64,000 nucleotides of DNA from Acanthochlamys bracteata (lineage: Eukaryota > Streptophyta > Magnoliopsida > Pandanales > Velloziaceae): assembly GCA_019914995.1 (NCBI GenBank), contig CM034128.1, forward strand, positions 1,428,501 to 1,492,500, given 5' to 3'. Positions 1-25,185 of the stretch are shown here, in pieces; positions within the stretch are counted from its first letter, which is position 1, and each line of letters begins with the position of its first letter. The translations under genes and the position numbers were made by a program. Below the pieces are notes generated by a model that searched no databases, was not told where the DNA came from, and saw only the letters and a program-made list of their open reading frames with translations.

Positions 1-654
1 TGAGAGGCTGGTGAGCGGGAGAGGCTCCTCTCCTCTGGAATATGCCACTTCGAGATCACATGCAAGTTTAGGTATGATCGGATCTGATGAACTGTAGCCT
101 GGATGGTTACCTGTGTCTGATGGGTTGTCATGATCAAACGGCCCCTTGATAGCCTAAGTCATGGAGAAGAAATTGTAATAAAATAGTGTAAGTCCTTAAG
201 GACGATGACTGCATTTAGATACAAGTTTTCTGTAGAGATTTAGAAAGATATTTTCTTGAAGAAGCAAAAACCCATACTGCTCAATTTCTTGAAGTGACGA
301 CAAACAAGCCAATATGTCAGCTGCATTACATATTTTATCCGACAGCACAATGAGAACTAAGGCACAGTTTTGCACTTGCACATTCAAAATGAGAAAATGG
401 GAGAACTATGTTGACATGCTAGAAGATGGCTTGTTATGAGCCTGTGAGTAAGATTTAATGTTCAAAGGGATGTCTACAAACCTACTGGCAGAGTTCAGTA
501 ACCTTCGTAAGAATAGTGCTTACCCTTCTTAGTGGGTTTTGTATCTTCTTTGGCAGGCATTAATATTCAGAAGTGCTATGGCTACAAGCTCGTCTCAAGT
601 ATCAAATTGCTAGTTAAGAGTAAATTGAATGTACATAGAAGTCAAAGTCTACAA

Positions 655-803
655 TTACCTCGCAAGCGACAGAGCAAAAGCCACTAGGATCTTCGATCAT
701 TTGACCAGAGACAAAGATAGGAGCAGAGCATGACCTGGACAGTCTAGTACTTGTTCGAGGCCTACGAGGGTGGAGGAGCAACACCTTCTTCCCCTTAACT
801 AAG
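655..803 (-). pseudogene. possible PLATZ-like C-terminal exon (isolated)
   Basis: Read on the minus strand, a stretch preceded by a reasonable acceptor (TTTCTGTGCTTAG) and ending at a GT stays open for about 49 codons. It reads KGKKVLLLHPRRPR and later EDPSGFCSVACE. The order, a V-x-L-x-x-R-P-like stretch followed by a D-P-x-x-F-C-S-x-x-C ending, resembles the C-terminal part of plant PLATZ zinc-dependent DNA-binding proteins. The rest of a PLATZ protein, with its N-terminal Cys/His residues, is not visible upstream, and some expected cysteines are replaced. It could be a decayed copy, the 3' exon of the small gene starting at 1757, or chance. Weak call. Confidence 0.25.
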
Positions 804-1325
804 TTTTGCTAAGCACAGAAACAAATAAGAGTCAAATACAAATATTCTTATGCAATGCCATCGAACAGCTGTATTAACACATTGCATTAGTAGAAGGAGA
901 AAATATTAAAAGAACAAGCGCGCATAAAGTTCCTCTATATTTGAACCATAAGCAGGCAATAGCGATGCATAATCAGAAGTAAGAAATGTACAGCTTACGA
1001 TCGTTAGGATCTTCTTAAACTTCGAAATGCACAGCACTGTATTCTAACTCGTGAACGTAGGATTAATTCGATTTGAGATTGTGTTATTCAGTAAACAAAG
1101 AAATGGCAGAAAACTTCATTTCAAAAAAATGCAATAATCATGATAGTATTACATTCGCAACTTGAACTGAATCTACATACTTTCTTAGCAAATCAAAGCA
1201 ATGAAGCAGAATTCAAAGCAAGGAAGCTGAATTGCAGAAGCCACCAATAGTATACACTAACAGCATAACCACATTTTTTTCATTCTCTCCACAATGACCA
1301 ATCGATCCAAAATAAGAACAAAAAA

Positions 1326-1757
1326 TCACGAAGGAACAATTGAATAAACCATGAAGATGAAGAGAAACAAAATAAAATCGATGGAATAGATTACTACCGC
1401 TTGAACCACAGCACTACCGCACGTATCGCTAGACTGTTGTTGTTGTTCATCATCGAGAGAGAACTCTAGAACGCGAGTGAGCGGATTTCGACACCGGCGA
1501 ATGACGTGGCCATCCACGTGGCAATCTCCGATCGATTTGAGTACAAAATCGATCAATCCTGTGTCGCCGATGAGAACTCGTGCCGCGTCACGGAGATCTT
1601 GCCTAGTCATGACACCGCCGTGATCTAGAAGTTGTTCTACCAAAACCTTCGCGGTCGTTCTCAGCCGGCGAACCGGCCACCGGTGTGCCAGCTCAGCTGC
1701 CACGTTAGCGAAATCTCTCACGGCCTTTTCCTTCCTCGCGTGCGGCGCGCGTGACAT
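1326..1757 (-). CDS. short MS1/MMD1-type (PHD-finger family) domain fragment, no PHD finger
   Basis: An ATG at 1757 opens a reading frame whose residues about 35-105 contain TRQDLRDAARVLIGDTGL, then FVLKSIG and NPLTRVLEF. The IGDTGL(I/L)DFVLKS signature is characteristic of the plant MS1/MMD1/At1g33420 group, which are PHD-finger regulators of anther and meiocyte development, and a related IGDTGLLD motif occurs in DYAD/AM1 proteins. Those proteins are 600-700 residues with a C-terminal PHD finger; here the domain stands alone, close to the start codon. The open frame runs on to 1326, but coding character stops near 1396, where a GTAGTA donor would fit; the remainder (VVIYSIDFILFLFIF) looks intronic. 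Either a truncated copy or a small diverged gene whose 3' exons I cannot place. GC-rich compared with its surroundings. Confidence 0.45.
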   Translation of the reverse strand: MSRAPHARKEKAVRDFANVAAELAHRWPVRRLRTTAKVLVEQLLDHGGVMTRQDLRDAARVLIGDTGLIDFVLKSIGDCHVDGHVIRRCRNPLTRVLEFSLDDEQQQQSSDTCGSAVVQAVVIYSIDFILFLFIFMVYSIVPS

Positions 1758-4155
1758 GCGGTGAAGGAGAAGAACAAAAATAATAACAGTAATATATTAC
1801 CATGAAATGGAAACCAATAACAAAATTTTGTTATTCTTTTTCTTGATGATTGTGGTTTGAATCATAAGGGATTGTTCTTTGTTTTGGTTTTTGAAAGGGA
1901 AATTAAGATGTGGTTTTCAGAGAAGGAAGATGATGAGAAAAATTTTTAGGGGAACTGAATTCTGTTTTGAAAATTTTTGAAAAGTTAAGTGCTTAAAAAG
2001 CTTTAATTTTATTGTTATTTTAAATTAGAGAAATGTTTAAAATTTTAAATTAGAGAAAAATATCGCCACATGTATATCTATTTCATACGCATTTGGGCAA
2101 CAAATAAGATTAAAATTTGGAAGATGTAATCTTTAATAATATATTATATTTAAAAGTTGCATAAAATAAACTAACATAAAATAATAAAAAATCAGCGAAC
2201 ACCTTTGCATCATATATTTGCTAAAACTTGTTGCATTGTTAAGCTAATGGATATTAAAATAAAATGTTTGAGAGGACTTATAATAAAAATAAAAATATTT
2301 TAAAAATTGTTAAAAAATGAATTTTTAAAAAATAATAAAAATTATATTAAAAAAATTTTACAATATTAAATTATTATTTTTTATAAATTAAATAAAATTT
2401 ATAAAATATTATATAGTATTTATAAAGAAACACGAAGTGTTTTTTTTTTATAATGAAAAGTACTTGATAAATTAAGCCAAACGTTCCCACTAATCAAGAA
2501 TGGAAATCAGTATCCACTTCATATATATCAAAGCTGCAAAACAATATCAAGAAAGAGGCAAAGTTAATCACAACCTTATAATTAAAACCTGTTTAATTAT
2601 AACAGCAGCGACTGTATTCATTTCTTTCAAACTCTCTTGGAAAAAACCATTCCATTTCTGCCTCGCGCATCTCTGCTAGCTGCTGCATAACATAAGTTCA
2701 TGTTTGCTTTCACCTAGATATATACCAACTACATATAGAGCATCTCTAAAAATATTTATGAAATGAAATTTTTATAAAACAAAAATGTACTTCTATTTTT
2801 ATAAAATTTTTATAAAAAAATATTTTTATTTTTTTAAAATAAGCTTTATTTTTTATTTAAAAAGAATAATAAAAATATATAATAAAAAAATTTATTACGT
2901 AAATTTTTTTTATATTTTCTAAATTTTTAAATAATTTTTTAAATATTTATAAAATATATATTAAAAAAACTCAAAACCAAACCAAACGCCCCCACTAGTA
3001 TTGCACACTATAGATCAAAAGGCTAAGTTTTATTTGGATAATTTGTTTATTTATATTTTCTTCTAAACAAAAATTTTGTGGTCGCTACTCGCTAGACGCT
3101 AGCTTCTAACCTATGTGGTTGTTAGCAGCTGCTGAGGGTTGTCAATAACCACTAACCTTCATCGGGTTAGTCGCTAATGGCAACTTTTATGTTGTTCACA
3201 TGGGGTTTCTTTCTAGGTGTATCTTTTTGCACATCCAAGTTATTTCTTTTCTTATAAAAAATTATTTTTAATTCACTTTTTATTATAAAAATATAAAAAG
3301 ATACTTCAACTTATTTTCAATACAAAAAAAACACATCACTTTCAACAACATTATTTTTAATAACTCATTTTTAAAAACTTATTTCTAAAAACCTGACTTC
3401 TAAAACTAAAAGAACGCACGCTCTGTTTCAAGTCAATGCCATTCAAGAAAAGAAAACTGCACATGAAAGCATGAAATTTAACAAATATTAGAACTATTTT
3501 CCCTTCAAATGACGCTAATAATAAGAATGTGTTTTCTTGAGCTGCAAGTAAATTATTAATAAATAAACTATTAAAAAAATAAATTACTATAAATAATATT
3601 ATTAAAAATAAATTTAATTTTTGTATTTTCTTATAAAAAGATAAGTTAAAATAATTTTTATTTTTTTTGTGCAGCTGGAAGTGAAAACAATAAGTTGTAA
3701 AAACACATCCTAAAAGAAAAACTTAGATCGTTTATCTTCTCAAGCAGTTGAAATCAGATGCTTACAACGGACCTGTTCAAAACAAAGAGACAAAAATGCA
3801 ACAAAATGATATATTACAATGTCGCAAACCTTCAGGTGTAAAGTTGGAGTGTGTAGTGTAACCTTCCTCCTAGCAGTCTGGCAGAAAATTCTGACTTTTG
3901 GAAGGCAGCTAATATGTAAAGAATACAGAAATTCAGTATTACTTCAAAGAGCTGCTTATCAAAAATATCAGCGAAACCAATTCACAATACATGCATACTT
4001 TTAGTCGATAGAGTTTTCCCTTCTTGGCGTATCAAAGAAACCCTGAAAGCTTCTACACAAGAAACCAAAACCTGTTCGATGCATGGCTGACTGAAGTTGG
4101 TCACTTCCTCGAACTCTTGCTACAGCATTAATCCTTACTCTTAAAAAATGAGAAA
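1758..4155. other. AT-rich intergenic region and OVA2 3' flank
   Basis: No coding region supported. Contains several AT-rich repeat copies (about 2255-2490, 2738-2996, 3230-3430, 3520-3715), some ending in CCAAACG-type motifs. About 3819-4155 is probably the 3' untranslated region of the isoleucyl-tRNA synthetase gene. Confidence 0.5.
2738..2996. repeat. dispersed AT-rich MITE-like repeat
   Basis: Runs of A and T arranged as aaaatttttataaa, aataataaaaatatataat, attacgtaaatttttt, ctaaatttttaaataa, then a right flank AAACCAAACGCCCCCAC. The same order of words recurs at 61855-62110 and 63797-64000 and, more loosely, at other places in the window, so this is a repeat family rather than simple base bias. 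Confidence 0.5.
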
Positions 4156-17431
<13,276 letters not shown>

Positions 17432-18083
17432 TTATTGAAATTTTTACTTCAATCTGAAATCTGAGAGGAAAGAATATATTTGACGAATAAATAAATAAAT
17501 AAGAGAGAGGAGGGGTTTTACGTAGCCGTTGAGCGTGTAGAAGATACAGCAGAAGAAGGATGGGAAGGGAGTGGTGGCGCTAGCAGGGAAGAGGATAGTT
17601 AGCCGCTGTACAAATAAAATGTAAAAACCAACACCTTAACTAAATACGCGGTTACTCGCTGTTAATATCAGGACAGATGGGCCTGTAATTATTATTGGGC
17701 CTAATTAGTAGAAGTAAAGTCTCGGGCTGGAGATGGTATCATATAAAAGAAGGATACAAAATCATGTCCTACGTGGCGCCAAAAGTTTGCCGACATGTTT
17801 GGCATTGCTGCTTCAGATCCAGCTGTACTGACTTTGGTAGCGGTAATTAATCTCAGTAGTAGCTCTTAATTTTAAGAAGAAAAACCCATAAATCAATAAT
17901 AATCATAATAATAAGAAACTTGCTGAGCTGGCCAATCAGTAATCACTGAGTTGAGCTGTTGTTTCTTTCTCAACAAATAAAAATAAAATCTTCTCGTTCA
18001 CGTCAGCAGCTGTCATTATTTTTTCCTAACATCAAAATTAATAAAATCCCCTCTCTCTCTTTCATCGTTCTCCGATCTGATCC
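17432..18083. promoter_or_regulatory. divergent promoter region OVA2 / POD1
   Basis: The start codons of the minus-strand OVA2 and plus-strand POD1 lie 652 bases apart, so both promoters and 5' leaders must share this interval. A CT-rich stretch (about 18049-18068) immediately upstream of the POD1 ATG is typical of a plant 5' leader. I see no strong TATA box assignable to either gene. Confidence 0.6.
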
Positions 18084-21000
18084 ATGGCTGTTAGCTCCGG
18101 CAGCCGGAAAGTTTCCTTCCATATTCTCCCCAGTGATGATGACGTCAGTAATCTCTCCCTATCGACGTTGACGTCAGCCTCCACTACCGCCGACAAGGCC
18201 GTACGGCGGAAGAAAAAATCAAAGTCGGCGAAGAAGCGCAGGAAAGCCGCCGCTGCCCGGGCAGCTGAAGCTTCGGTATCTGAGATGAATGGATTTGGAT
18301 TGCAGAACGGTGAGTTGAATGAGACACGAGTGGATTTCTATTGCGTTGGAGATACAGCGAGCAGTAGCACGATGGTTGTTGAAGCTGACTACTCTGGATC
18401 TCAGGTTGGTGAATGCTATAGAAAACAATATATCGATTTCTGGTTAGCAACCGTTATTGATTGATGGTGTCAGTATTTATGTTCAATGGAATTTTATTCA
18501 ACCTCACCAAAGCATCAAAGTAATGTAGTCGATGTGGAAATCTTTTAACTGCGATATATGAAGTTCAGGTTACAAATGTTAGCTTAACTTTTCTTGCAAG
18601 TTTATTGTTGTTATTGTGCAATGCTGAAATAATTATTGGTGTTGTATAACAGGTCAGAAGCTTTTCATCTCAAATCGAATTGAGGCAGAGGAATGTTGCT
18701 GGGAGCAGTGCGAGTAGTTCAAGTTTGGCTGCTGATGATGGCTCGGTAGTTGGACAATTGAGGGAGAGGAGCATAGGAGGTAGCAATGGCGGTGCTGTTG
18801 CAGGAGTTGTGACTCATGGTGAAACTTCTCCGCAAGAGGGGGGGCAGTTTGTTAGCTCGAAAGAGAGGACACAGCCTTCCTTTTCACACAGGCCAACGGA
18901 GGCCAATGGGGTGGTTAGCATGTTGGATACTCAGGGGTCTTTGGATTGGAATAAGTTGATGAAAGAAGATCTAAATCTGTTAGGAGGTATGCTTCAATTG
19001 TTTTGCCCTCCTTTGCTTTTCTGATCAAAATAGTTGTCAGTTATTTGTTGGCATGAGATACTAATGCAGCAGGATGTTGATTTCTTTGATTTGATGGGTT
19101 GGCGAAATGTGGTTAGTATGTGATTGGCTTTCAGGGTATCATGATGTGAGGGGTTGTTGATTCTATCAAAGGTTTGCTGCGTTGTTTTAGTCCAGTGAAA
19201 ATGTTACTGGTTGTTGACCAACTGAAAGTTCTAATTTTGCAGTTACCCTAAGTTTTGTATTGTGTATCTGCTTCAACCTTTGAGATATTATAGACCAATT
19301 GGAAGTGGTTAAATGAACATGGGAAAATAAATAAACTACTGGTTCTTTTAATTTGGGTAGTTTCTTACTGCTGAGTATTTGAAGGATAAAGCTGTTGTCA
19401 TTCTAGAATCTGACCCTCTTTTTTTAATATATATGTGATTAGCTTGTTGTTACATTTACTGGTTCTTTTAGATGGTACAGATGCATATGCCTACTTGTTC
19501 TGCACTATTAGTTTTGAAAAACATACTTCTGTATCTATTGCCTGTATACAGAAGTGTCATCTGCAGAGAGATCACCCTTCAAATATTTTGTGGGTGAGAT
19601 TCGTAGTGGAAAATCCCTAAGGAGCACAATTACTGCTGGAAATGAGAAGAAACGGCAGAGGGTCTACAATACAATGTTCCACGTACCAGTGAGATGTGAA
19701 CGGGTAATTATTAGGACCATAATTCTACTTGTGAAAATTCAAATTTTGTTTTAAAGACGGAACATGTATGTTTCCTTCGTTATTTTGAAGGACTTGTCTT
19801 TCTGATGTCGGTCACAACCCTGCAGCTTATTGTTGCAGGCTTTTTTGTCTGTCTGGACTCATTTCTGGCTCTGCTAACGATCATGCCAGCAAGAATACTG
19901 AAGACTGTCTTGAGGGTTCTGAGATACAGGTGAGAGCGGCTTTTGTTTGTTCACTTATTGCATTTTTAGTTTTTGAACTTTAGGAATTCTATTGAATGAA
20001 GTTGATTGTAAGCTTTGCATTTTTGGTAGTTTATCGTAGCCTGCTTTTGGTTTTGCATCATGTGTTATGAAAATCTCCATATAGGCATGCATCTCGGAGA
20101 AGCAGGTGCTAGGTTGCTTCTGCCAGATGTGCTCCGTAAGCTTTCCTAGGCAGCTGTCCCTTTTCATCTCTTCAAGTTCATAGTTCCCAACGAGTATATG
20201 TATTGGTCGAAATTTAGGAGTATTCTACACTCATGTGATCTATAAGCTCTTTTTTCTTAAATATTTATGCCTTCTAGTTTACACATGGACTCAGTAAAAC
20301 TGGTTTGACTAATTTCAGTCAATCTAAGCGTTGAAATTTGATAACTGTTGCAAAAGGTGGTTGCAGTTGGAGTGATCTTTATGCTTAAATGGCCTATGTG
20401 TTTATACTAGTCTCAAAGATGTAATACATGAATTACTCTATGCTATACTAGTTATTTAAGACAAATGATTAACTGGCTAAGCTATGCTCCTTCATAGAAA
20501 TAGTTAAACGCATAGTTTGACTTTGCATTGCATCCTTGGTGTTCATATTACATCCTACTTTAAAAAAATGCAAAGAGTGTTTTTAGGGGTACTTGAAGGC
20601 CTTGCTCTAATACTAGAATCAGATCACCAATATGTTCTTTTATGTTTCGACTGCCTAAATGTGCTATGTTTTTGGCAGGCAGTTTCAGAGGCCAAATGCT
20701 GCTGAGTTATCAGACTTGGGTTGTCTGATTGTGTTACTTTTAGGGGTTATTTCGTTGCAGATGACAGGTAAAGGATGAACATTTTTATTTATATTTTATC
20801 TACGCTCTTTATTCTATGTTCAGGCAGTAGTTATAGTAATGTATATTCGCTGTTGTTGGTGAGAAATTGCTCTTCTTTCACGCCAGACATCAGCTTAATC
20901 TATCACTTCATTCGTGGACAAGGAACTGTTAAGCTTTATGTTGTGTACAATGTTTTGGAGGTGAGATCTAAGATGCAACAGCTTAAAAACATTGGTGTTG

Positions 21001-23235
21001 CTTATTTGATAATTTTTTACCTTCGTTGTAATGATTAGATATTCGATAAGCTTTGCCAATCTTTTGGAGAAGATGTCTTGCAAGTTCTATTCAATTCTGC
21101 GGAGGGTCTCGCTAACTGTTCCGAAGATAACCTGCCAGTTGAACTGATGAGATTCATTCTTGATGATACAATTGCTGTTATTGCATTTGATATCCTTCAT
21201 CGAGAAGTTATATTTTCTTTCATTTGGTCATTTGTCGTTATCATTTTTCTTCTCATCCGGTAAGCTGTATATCCTTAACCAGGCATACTTGTCCATTCTT
21301 TCATTCTATTAGCTCAGGCAGTGACTTTATCAACCTGCATTATTGCCCACAATAATGCTTTAATGGCTTTGCTGGTGTCCAACAATTTTGCGGAGATAAA
21401 GAGCAATGTTTTCAAACGTGTTAGCAAAGACAACATTCACAGTGTGGTATGTTCCGGTAAGTTCTTGTCCTAGTTGTGCAAACCTGATGAAGAAGAATAT
21501 GCTGTCTTCCTAGCACTACAATATTTCAGCAATATCGTTGGTGTACATTTTTAAACACTATCTGTTAACATTTCCCTAAGCAATAAAAATAGCAGAAGAT
21601 CGGTCCTAGCACTACATATGTTCAGCAATATCATTGCACCTAGCACTACATATGTTCAGCAATATCATTGCTATACATCTTTAGACACTATCGGTTAACA
21701 TTTCCCCAAGCAGTAAACAGTATAAGATCTGTCCTAAGTGTTTAAAAGCATTAAGCCTTCTAATTTGCACACTTGTTCATTAGTGGAGTTTATGATGTAG
21801 TGGTGATTTTATATATAAACTGTGTCCATCCATATGAATACTCAGCTTCATTTCTTGATTCATTTAGATGTGCTAAGGTAAATGTAGGATAGTTATTTTG
21901 TTTAAAATTAAGCCATAAAATTTTGGTTGACTTTCTAGCCATCTGAATGTCATGCTAAAAAGTCTGTGTGTCTTGTCTCTGTATGCCTTTTTGCTCCAAG
22001 CCAGAAAGAATTTTTCCTTGTGCTAATGGTTAGCTCTTTGCTTGATCCTTGATTGTTTCTGAGAGCATCTTCTAAGTGATTTTGTACATACTTTGTTTAC
22101 ATGGTTTGTTGCTTGGTTCTATAGAATAAGTTAGCTATATATTCTGTTCACATGGTGCTGTTATTATGTTTGGAACTGAGGGAAACTTTTTGCAGATATT
22201 GTCGAGAGATTCCATATCATGGCTTTCTTATTATTTGTACTAGCACAAAATATCTTAGAAGCTGAGGGATCTTGGTTTGAGAGCTTTCTCACAGTAAGCC
22301 TGCTCTATGCATTGGATTTTACTTGTTTGACCATGTTAATTCCTCGTTTTCTTAATCAAACGCACTTCTTAGGTAATTGTATCTATGAATGCAGAATGCC
22401 CTTCTAGTTTGCATGTGTGAAGTCTTCATTGATCTGATCAAGCATTCCTTTCTTGCAAAATTTAATGAGATTAAACCCGAAACCTACTCATGCTTTCTGG
22501 AAGATCTCTGCAAGCAGGTCAGTTGGCAACAAATTTCTTTCTGTTTAGCACATCTACTATGATGTTTATGGTAGTATTTAGCTTGATAGCTACTAACATG
22601 TTGGGATGAGTTAAGCTGCAAAGTTTGTTTCAAGTGCGATCTGTCCTCTATGGTTCTGTTGCTCTTGGTTGCTAATTTATCAATCAAGTGATTTTATGCT
22701 GTAGAAAATAAGTACTTTGGTATAATGTTTGCTTAACATTTTAAATATATAAGGATTTTACTTGCTTTAGAGACTTCTTATTGCGCATATTATCTTTCTT
22801 GGGGTTCATAATATTTATATGAAGCTAATGATTCCTCGGTTCACACGAACTGTAACCTTGACTTCAAATGTTTGCATGGTCAGACTCTTGACAAGGATCC
22901 TGAGGAGAGTAGAAAGAATCTAACTTTTATTCCTCTTGCACCAGCCTGTGTGGTAAGGTTACTTATTCTTTTTTTCTTTTTGATGTTTTGTTTATTTTTT
23001 GTTTTAATCATTCGACACCTCTGCTTGGTCCTAGGTCATCCGAGTGCTTGCTCCAGTTTACGCAAACCTCCTTCCATATGGGCCATTTCCATGGAGGCTT
23101 TTTTGGATCCTTTCCTGGTCAGGCCTTACGTACATTATATTGTCAATCTGCAAGATAATGGTTGGGATGGGCTTACGGCGCCTTGCTACTTGGTACCTCA
23201 ATCAACGAAGAGACAGAAAGCAACACATTGACTGA
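18084..23235 (+). CDS. POD1: POD1 / TAPT1-family membrane protein
   Basis: Plant homologue of TAPT1 (yeast Emp65). In Arabidopsis POD1 is an endoplasmic reticulum protein needed for pollen-tube guidance and embryo patterning. Twelve exons: 18084-18404, 18653-18986, 19552-19703, 19826-19929, 20679-20767, 20887-20960, 21039-21189, 21289-21456, 22196-22293, 22395-22517, 22884-22952, 23035-23235. They join to 627 residues, against about 624 in Arabidopsis. The N-terminal 200 residues are Ser/Lys-rich and soluble (RRKKKSKSAKKRRK). Conserved blocks follow: RSPFKYFVGEI, FHVPVRCER, YHFIRGQGTVKLYVVYNVLE, and NNFAEIKSNVFKRVSKDNIH. Hydrophobic segments lie near residues 270-294, 317-333, 409-430 and close to the C-terminus, which ends NQRRDRKQHID. 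Intron 7 (21190-21288) appears to be U12-type AT-AC. Retaining it would run into a stop at 21261. Confidence 0.95.
21190..21288 (+). other. probable U12-type AT-AC intron of POD1 (99 bases)
   Basis: The donor is G/ATATCCTT, the exact consensus of minor-spliceosome AT-AC introns. Near the 3' end TCCTTAAC (21272-21279) is the consensus U12 branch site, followed about 10 bases later by AC at 21287-21288. Splicing there gives A-F-V-V-H-S-F-I in frame. No GT donor in the interval has the phase needed to join the next exon. An AT-AG alternative ending at 21282 is also in frame but lies only about 4 bases from the branch adenosine. Confidence 0.85.
21508..21738. repeat. nested imperfect tandem duplication in POD1 intron 8
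   Basis: A unit starting CTAGCACTACA, then TTCAGCAATATC, then CACTATC-GTTAACATTTCCC occurs twice. Within it the block CCTAGCACTACATATG to ATCATTGC (about 33 bases) is itself repeated head to tail at about 21605 and 21639. Confidence 0.9.
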
Positions 23236-24619
23236 ATGGACACATCTGAGCTTTGGACTTGTGTATGATGAATGCTTAATACCAGCTTCTTTTACAGCTT
23301 CCAGGGCGTGCATAGCCATCAGAGTACGTCGCTCGGACCTCTGCCGGTGATTTCACCTTTCTTTTAAGCTGCACTCTTTATGATCTCGTGAATCACCTCT
23401 GCAGTTGTTATTGTGGACCTTTAGCATAGATGCAGACAAGCTTGTGTTACTTGGATCTCAACAAGTTTGCATCTCACTTTGCAATACGTATCTCTACCAT
23501 GGTTGTCACCCATAACATCTTAGTTCTATAGCCCTACCAATTTTGTGTTTATTATTTCACTTCTGCTGCCTTAATTATCCATCCTCTTTTAACTTTTTTC
23601 TGCATTCTAAAGTATCAAAGAAGTGGCTCGATTTTGGTAGGCAAGTTGTACATGGTCAGAGATTTTGCATACTAGCTACTTATTACCTGCCTCTTAACTC
23701 GAAACTCTATATTTCCTCAAAGCTGTAGCTGTCTCCATGAAAGCACCAATATGTTGACAATATATAGGAAGCTATACAGCCTATTGCTTTTACAAACCTT
23801 TTTTTGACAAGGAAGAACATGTAGCCGGAATTGAACTGGTGGAGGTCAAGATTTAGGAAAGTTTAATGTTCTGTTGACCAGCTCATTTAACAATTGTTCG
23901 TGTTAGGAGTACATCTATTATGTAATCTGGGAACCTACTCTTTGTAAGTATGGCAGATGTCAATGTTTATAATATTTATATAGTTTTGCATCTTTATGGT
24001 GCACTAAACCAGAAAATTTTCATATCTGCTATACAATTAGTTGCTGATTCTTATACGATTTGTACCTTTCGTTGAAGATTTTTGAAAGTTAACCTTTATA
24101 TAGATACAACAGTGAATTCTTTTCCCTTAAAAGAAAGATCCAGTTGAGATGCAGTTGTCATTTTGTATAGCAGGAAATGCTCTCTTTTGTACTGGTATTA
24201 AGCTTTAAAGCTGCCTGGACTTGCTTGTTAGCTGCAGGTTTGTGTGTTTCATAACTGGTTGATTCCTCTCTCGCGAGCACGTTATAGCAGATTAATCTTT
24301 CTTCAAAGATGAGAAAGTGGATGTGTTTTGGTAGATCTGCAAAAATAGAAGTTCTCGTGGTACATCTATACAGACATTCACGATTGCATTTAGAGTAGGT
24401 CAGAGAGTGCTTTTAAGTATAAACTTTTTTAATATTTAAAAATTTTTTTAAATAATTTCTATTTTTAATTAAAAAATAATTAAAAAGATTTATTATGTAA
24501 ACATTATTTTGAATTTTTAAATTTTAAAATATTTTATGAAATATAATAAAAATTTATTTTAAAATGTCAAATAAAAATAAAAGAAAGACGAAAAGGTGAC
24601 ACCTTCTTACACTCCGTTG
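23236..24619. other. POD1 3' flank and AT-rich repeat
   Basis: No gene supported. The first several hundred bases are probably the POD1 3' untranslated region. About 24405-24592 is a copy of the AT-rich dispersed repeat (aaaatttttttaaataa, aattaaaaagatttattatgtaa). Confidence 0.5.
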
Positions 24620-25185
24620 GACTTCAGGATCGATGGATGAAGTTTTAGCTTTGTGGCTACCAGGCACCATTCGAATCGGCCTCCACATCGGTGGTGGATC
24701 AGTTATGAACTAATAATTCTTAATGTGAAGACATTACTATAAGCATGTTGAGAATATTACGAATGATTCTGGATACCCAAATTGTAACTATGGTGACAGG
24801 AACATTTGCTGGAGCGGAAAGTGACAATGATCGCACGTCCATGAACCTCAACGGGACCTTTCAACTCCTTACCTGCAGGATCGTTCCGATGTATATTAGC
24901 ATATCTATTCCTTGATTACATGCTTGACATCATGCATTCTATCCACGTCCTTAGTAACTGGTTATCGACGATGTTGTTGCACTTCACTTTCTTTGATATC
25001 TAACATTATCCTCTGGCCTAGGGGAGTTTTCTGGCTTGATCATGTCTTCTTCACTGAAGAGCTGATGGTGGAATACGTATCGGTGATTGAGACGATGGGT
25101 TTAATAACATAACTGGGAGGTTGGAAGGAAGCTCCACCGAGGACCAGCAGGACATGTACGTGTCTGCGTTGCTTGACGAAGCCAC
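24620..25185 (+). pseudogene. decayed SAM-dependent methyltransferase-like gene
   Basis: Pieces of one protein can be read in order but in different frames. These are DEVLALWLPGTIRIGLHIGGG (24630-24700), GTFAG and MNLNGTFQLL (about 24800-24875), then LDIMHSIHVLSNWLSTMLLHF and FFDI (about 24920-25005), then GVFWLDHVFF (about 25020), and finally QDMYVSALL (about 25150). This matches the layout of a plant methyltransferase-like family: LPGTIRIGLDIGGGTGTFAA, SLNLDGPF, HSMHVLSNW, RPGGIFWLDHFF and a C-terminal YLSALLEKP. Stops and frameshifts interrupt it, and foreign sequence separates the first two blocks (about 24716-24800). Clearly a relic, lying tail-to-tail with the PPR gene. Confidence 0.7.
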
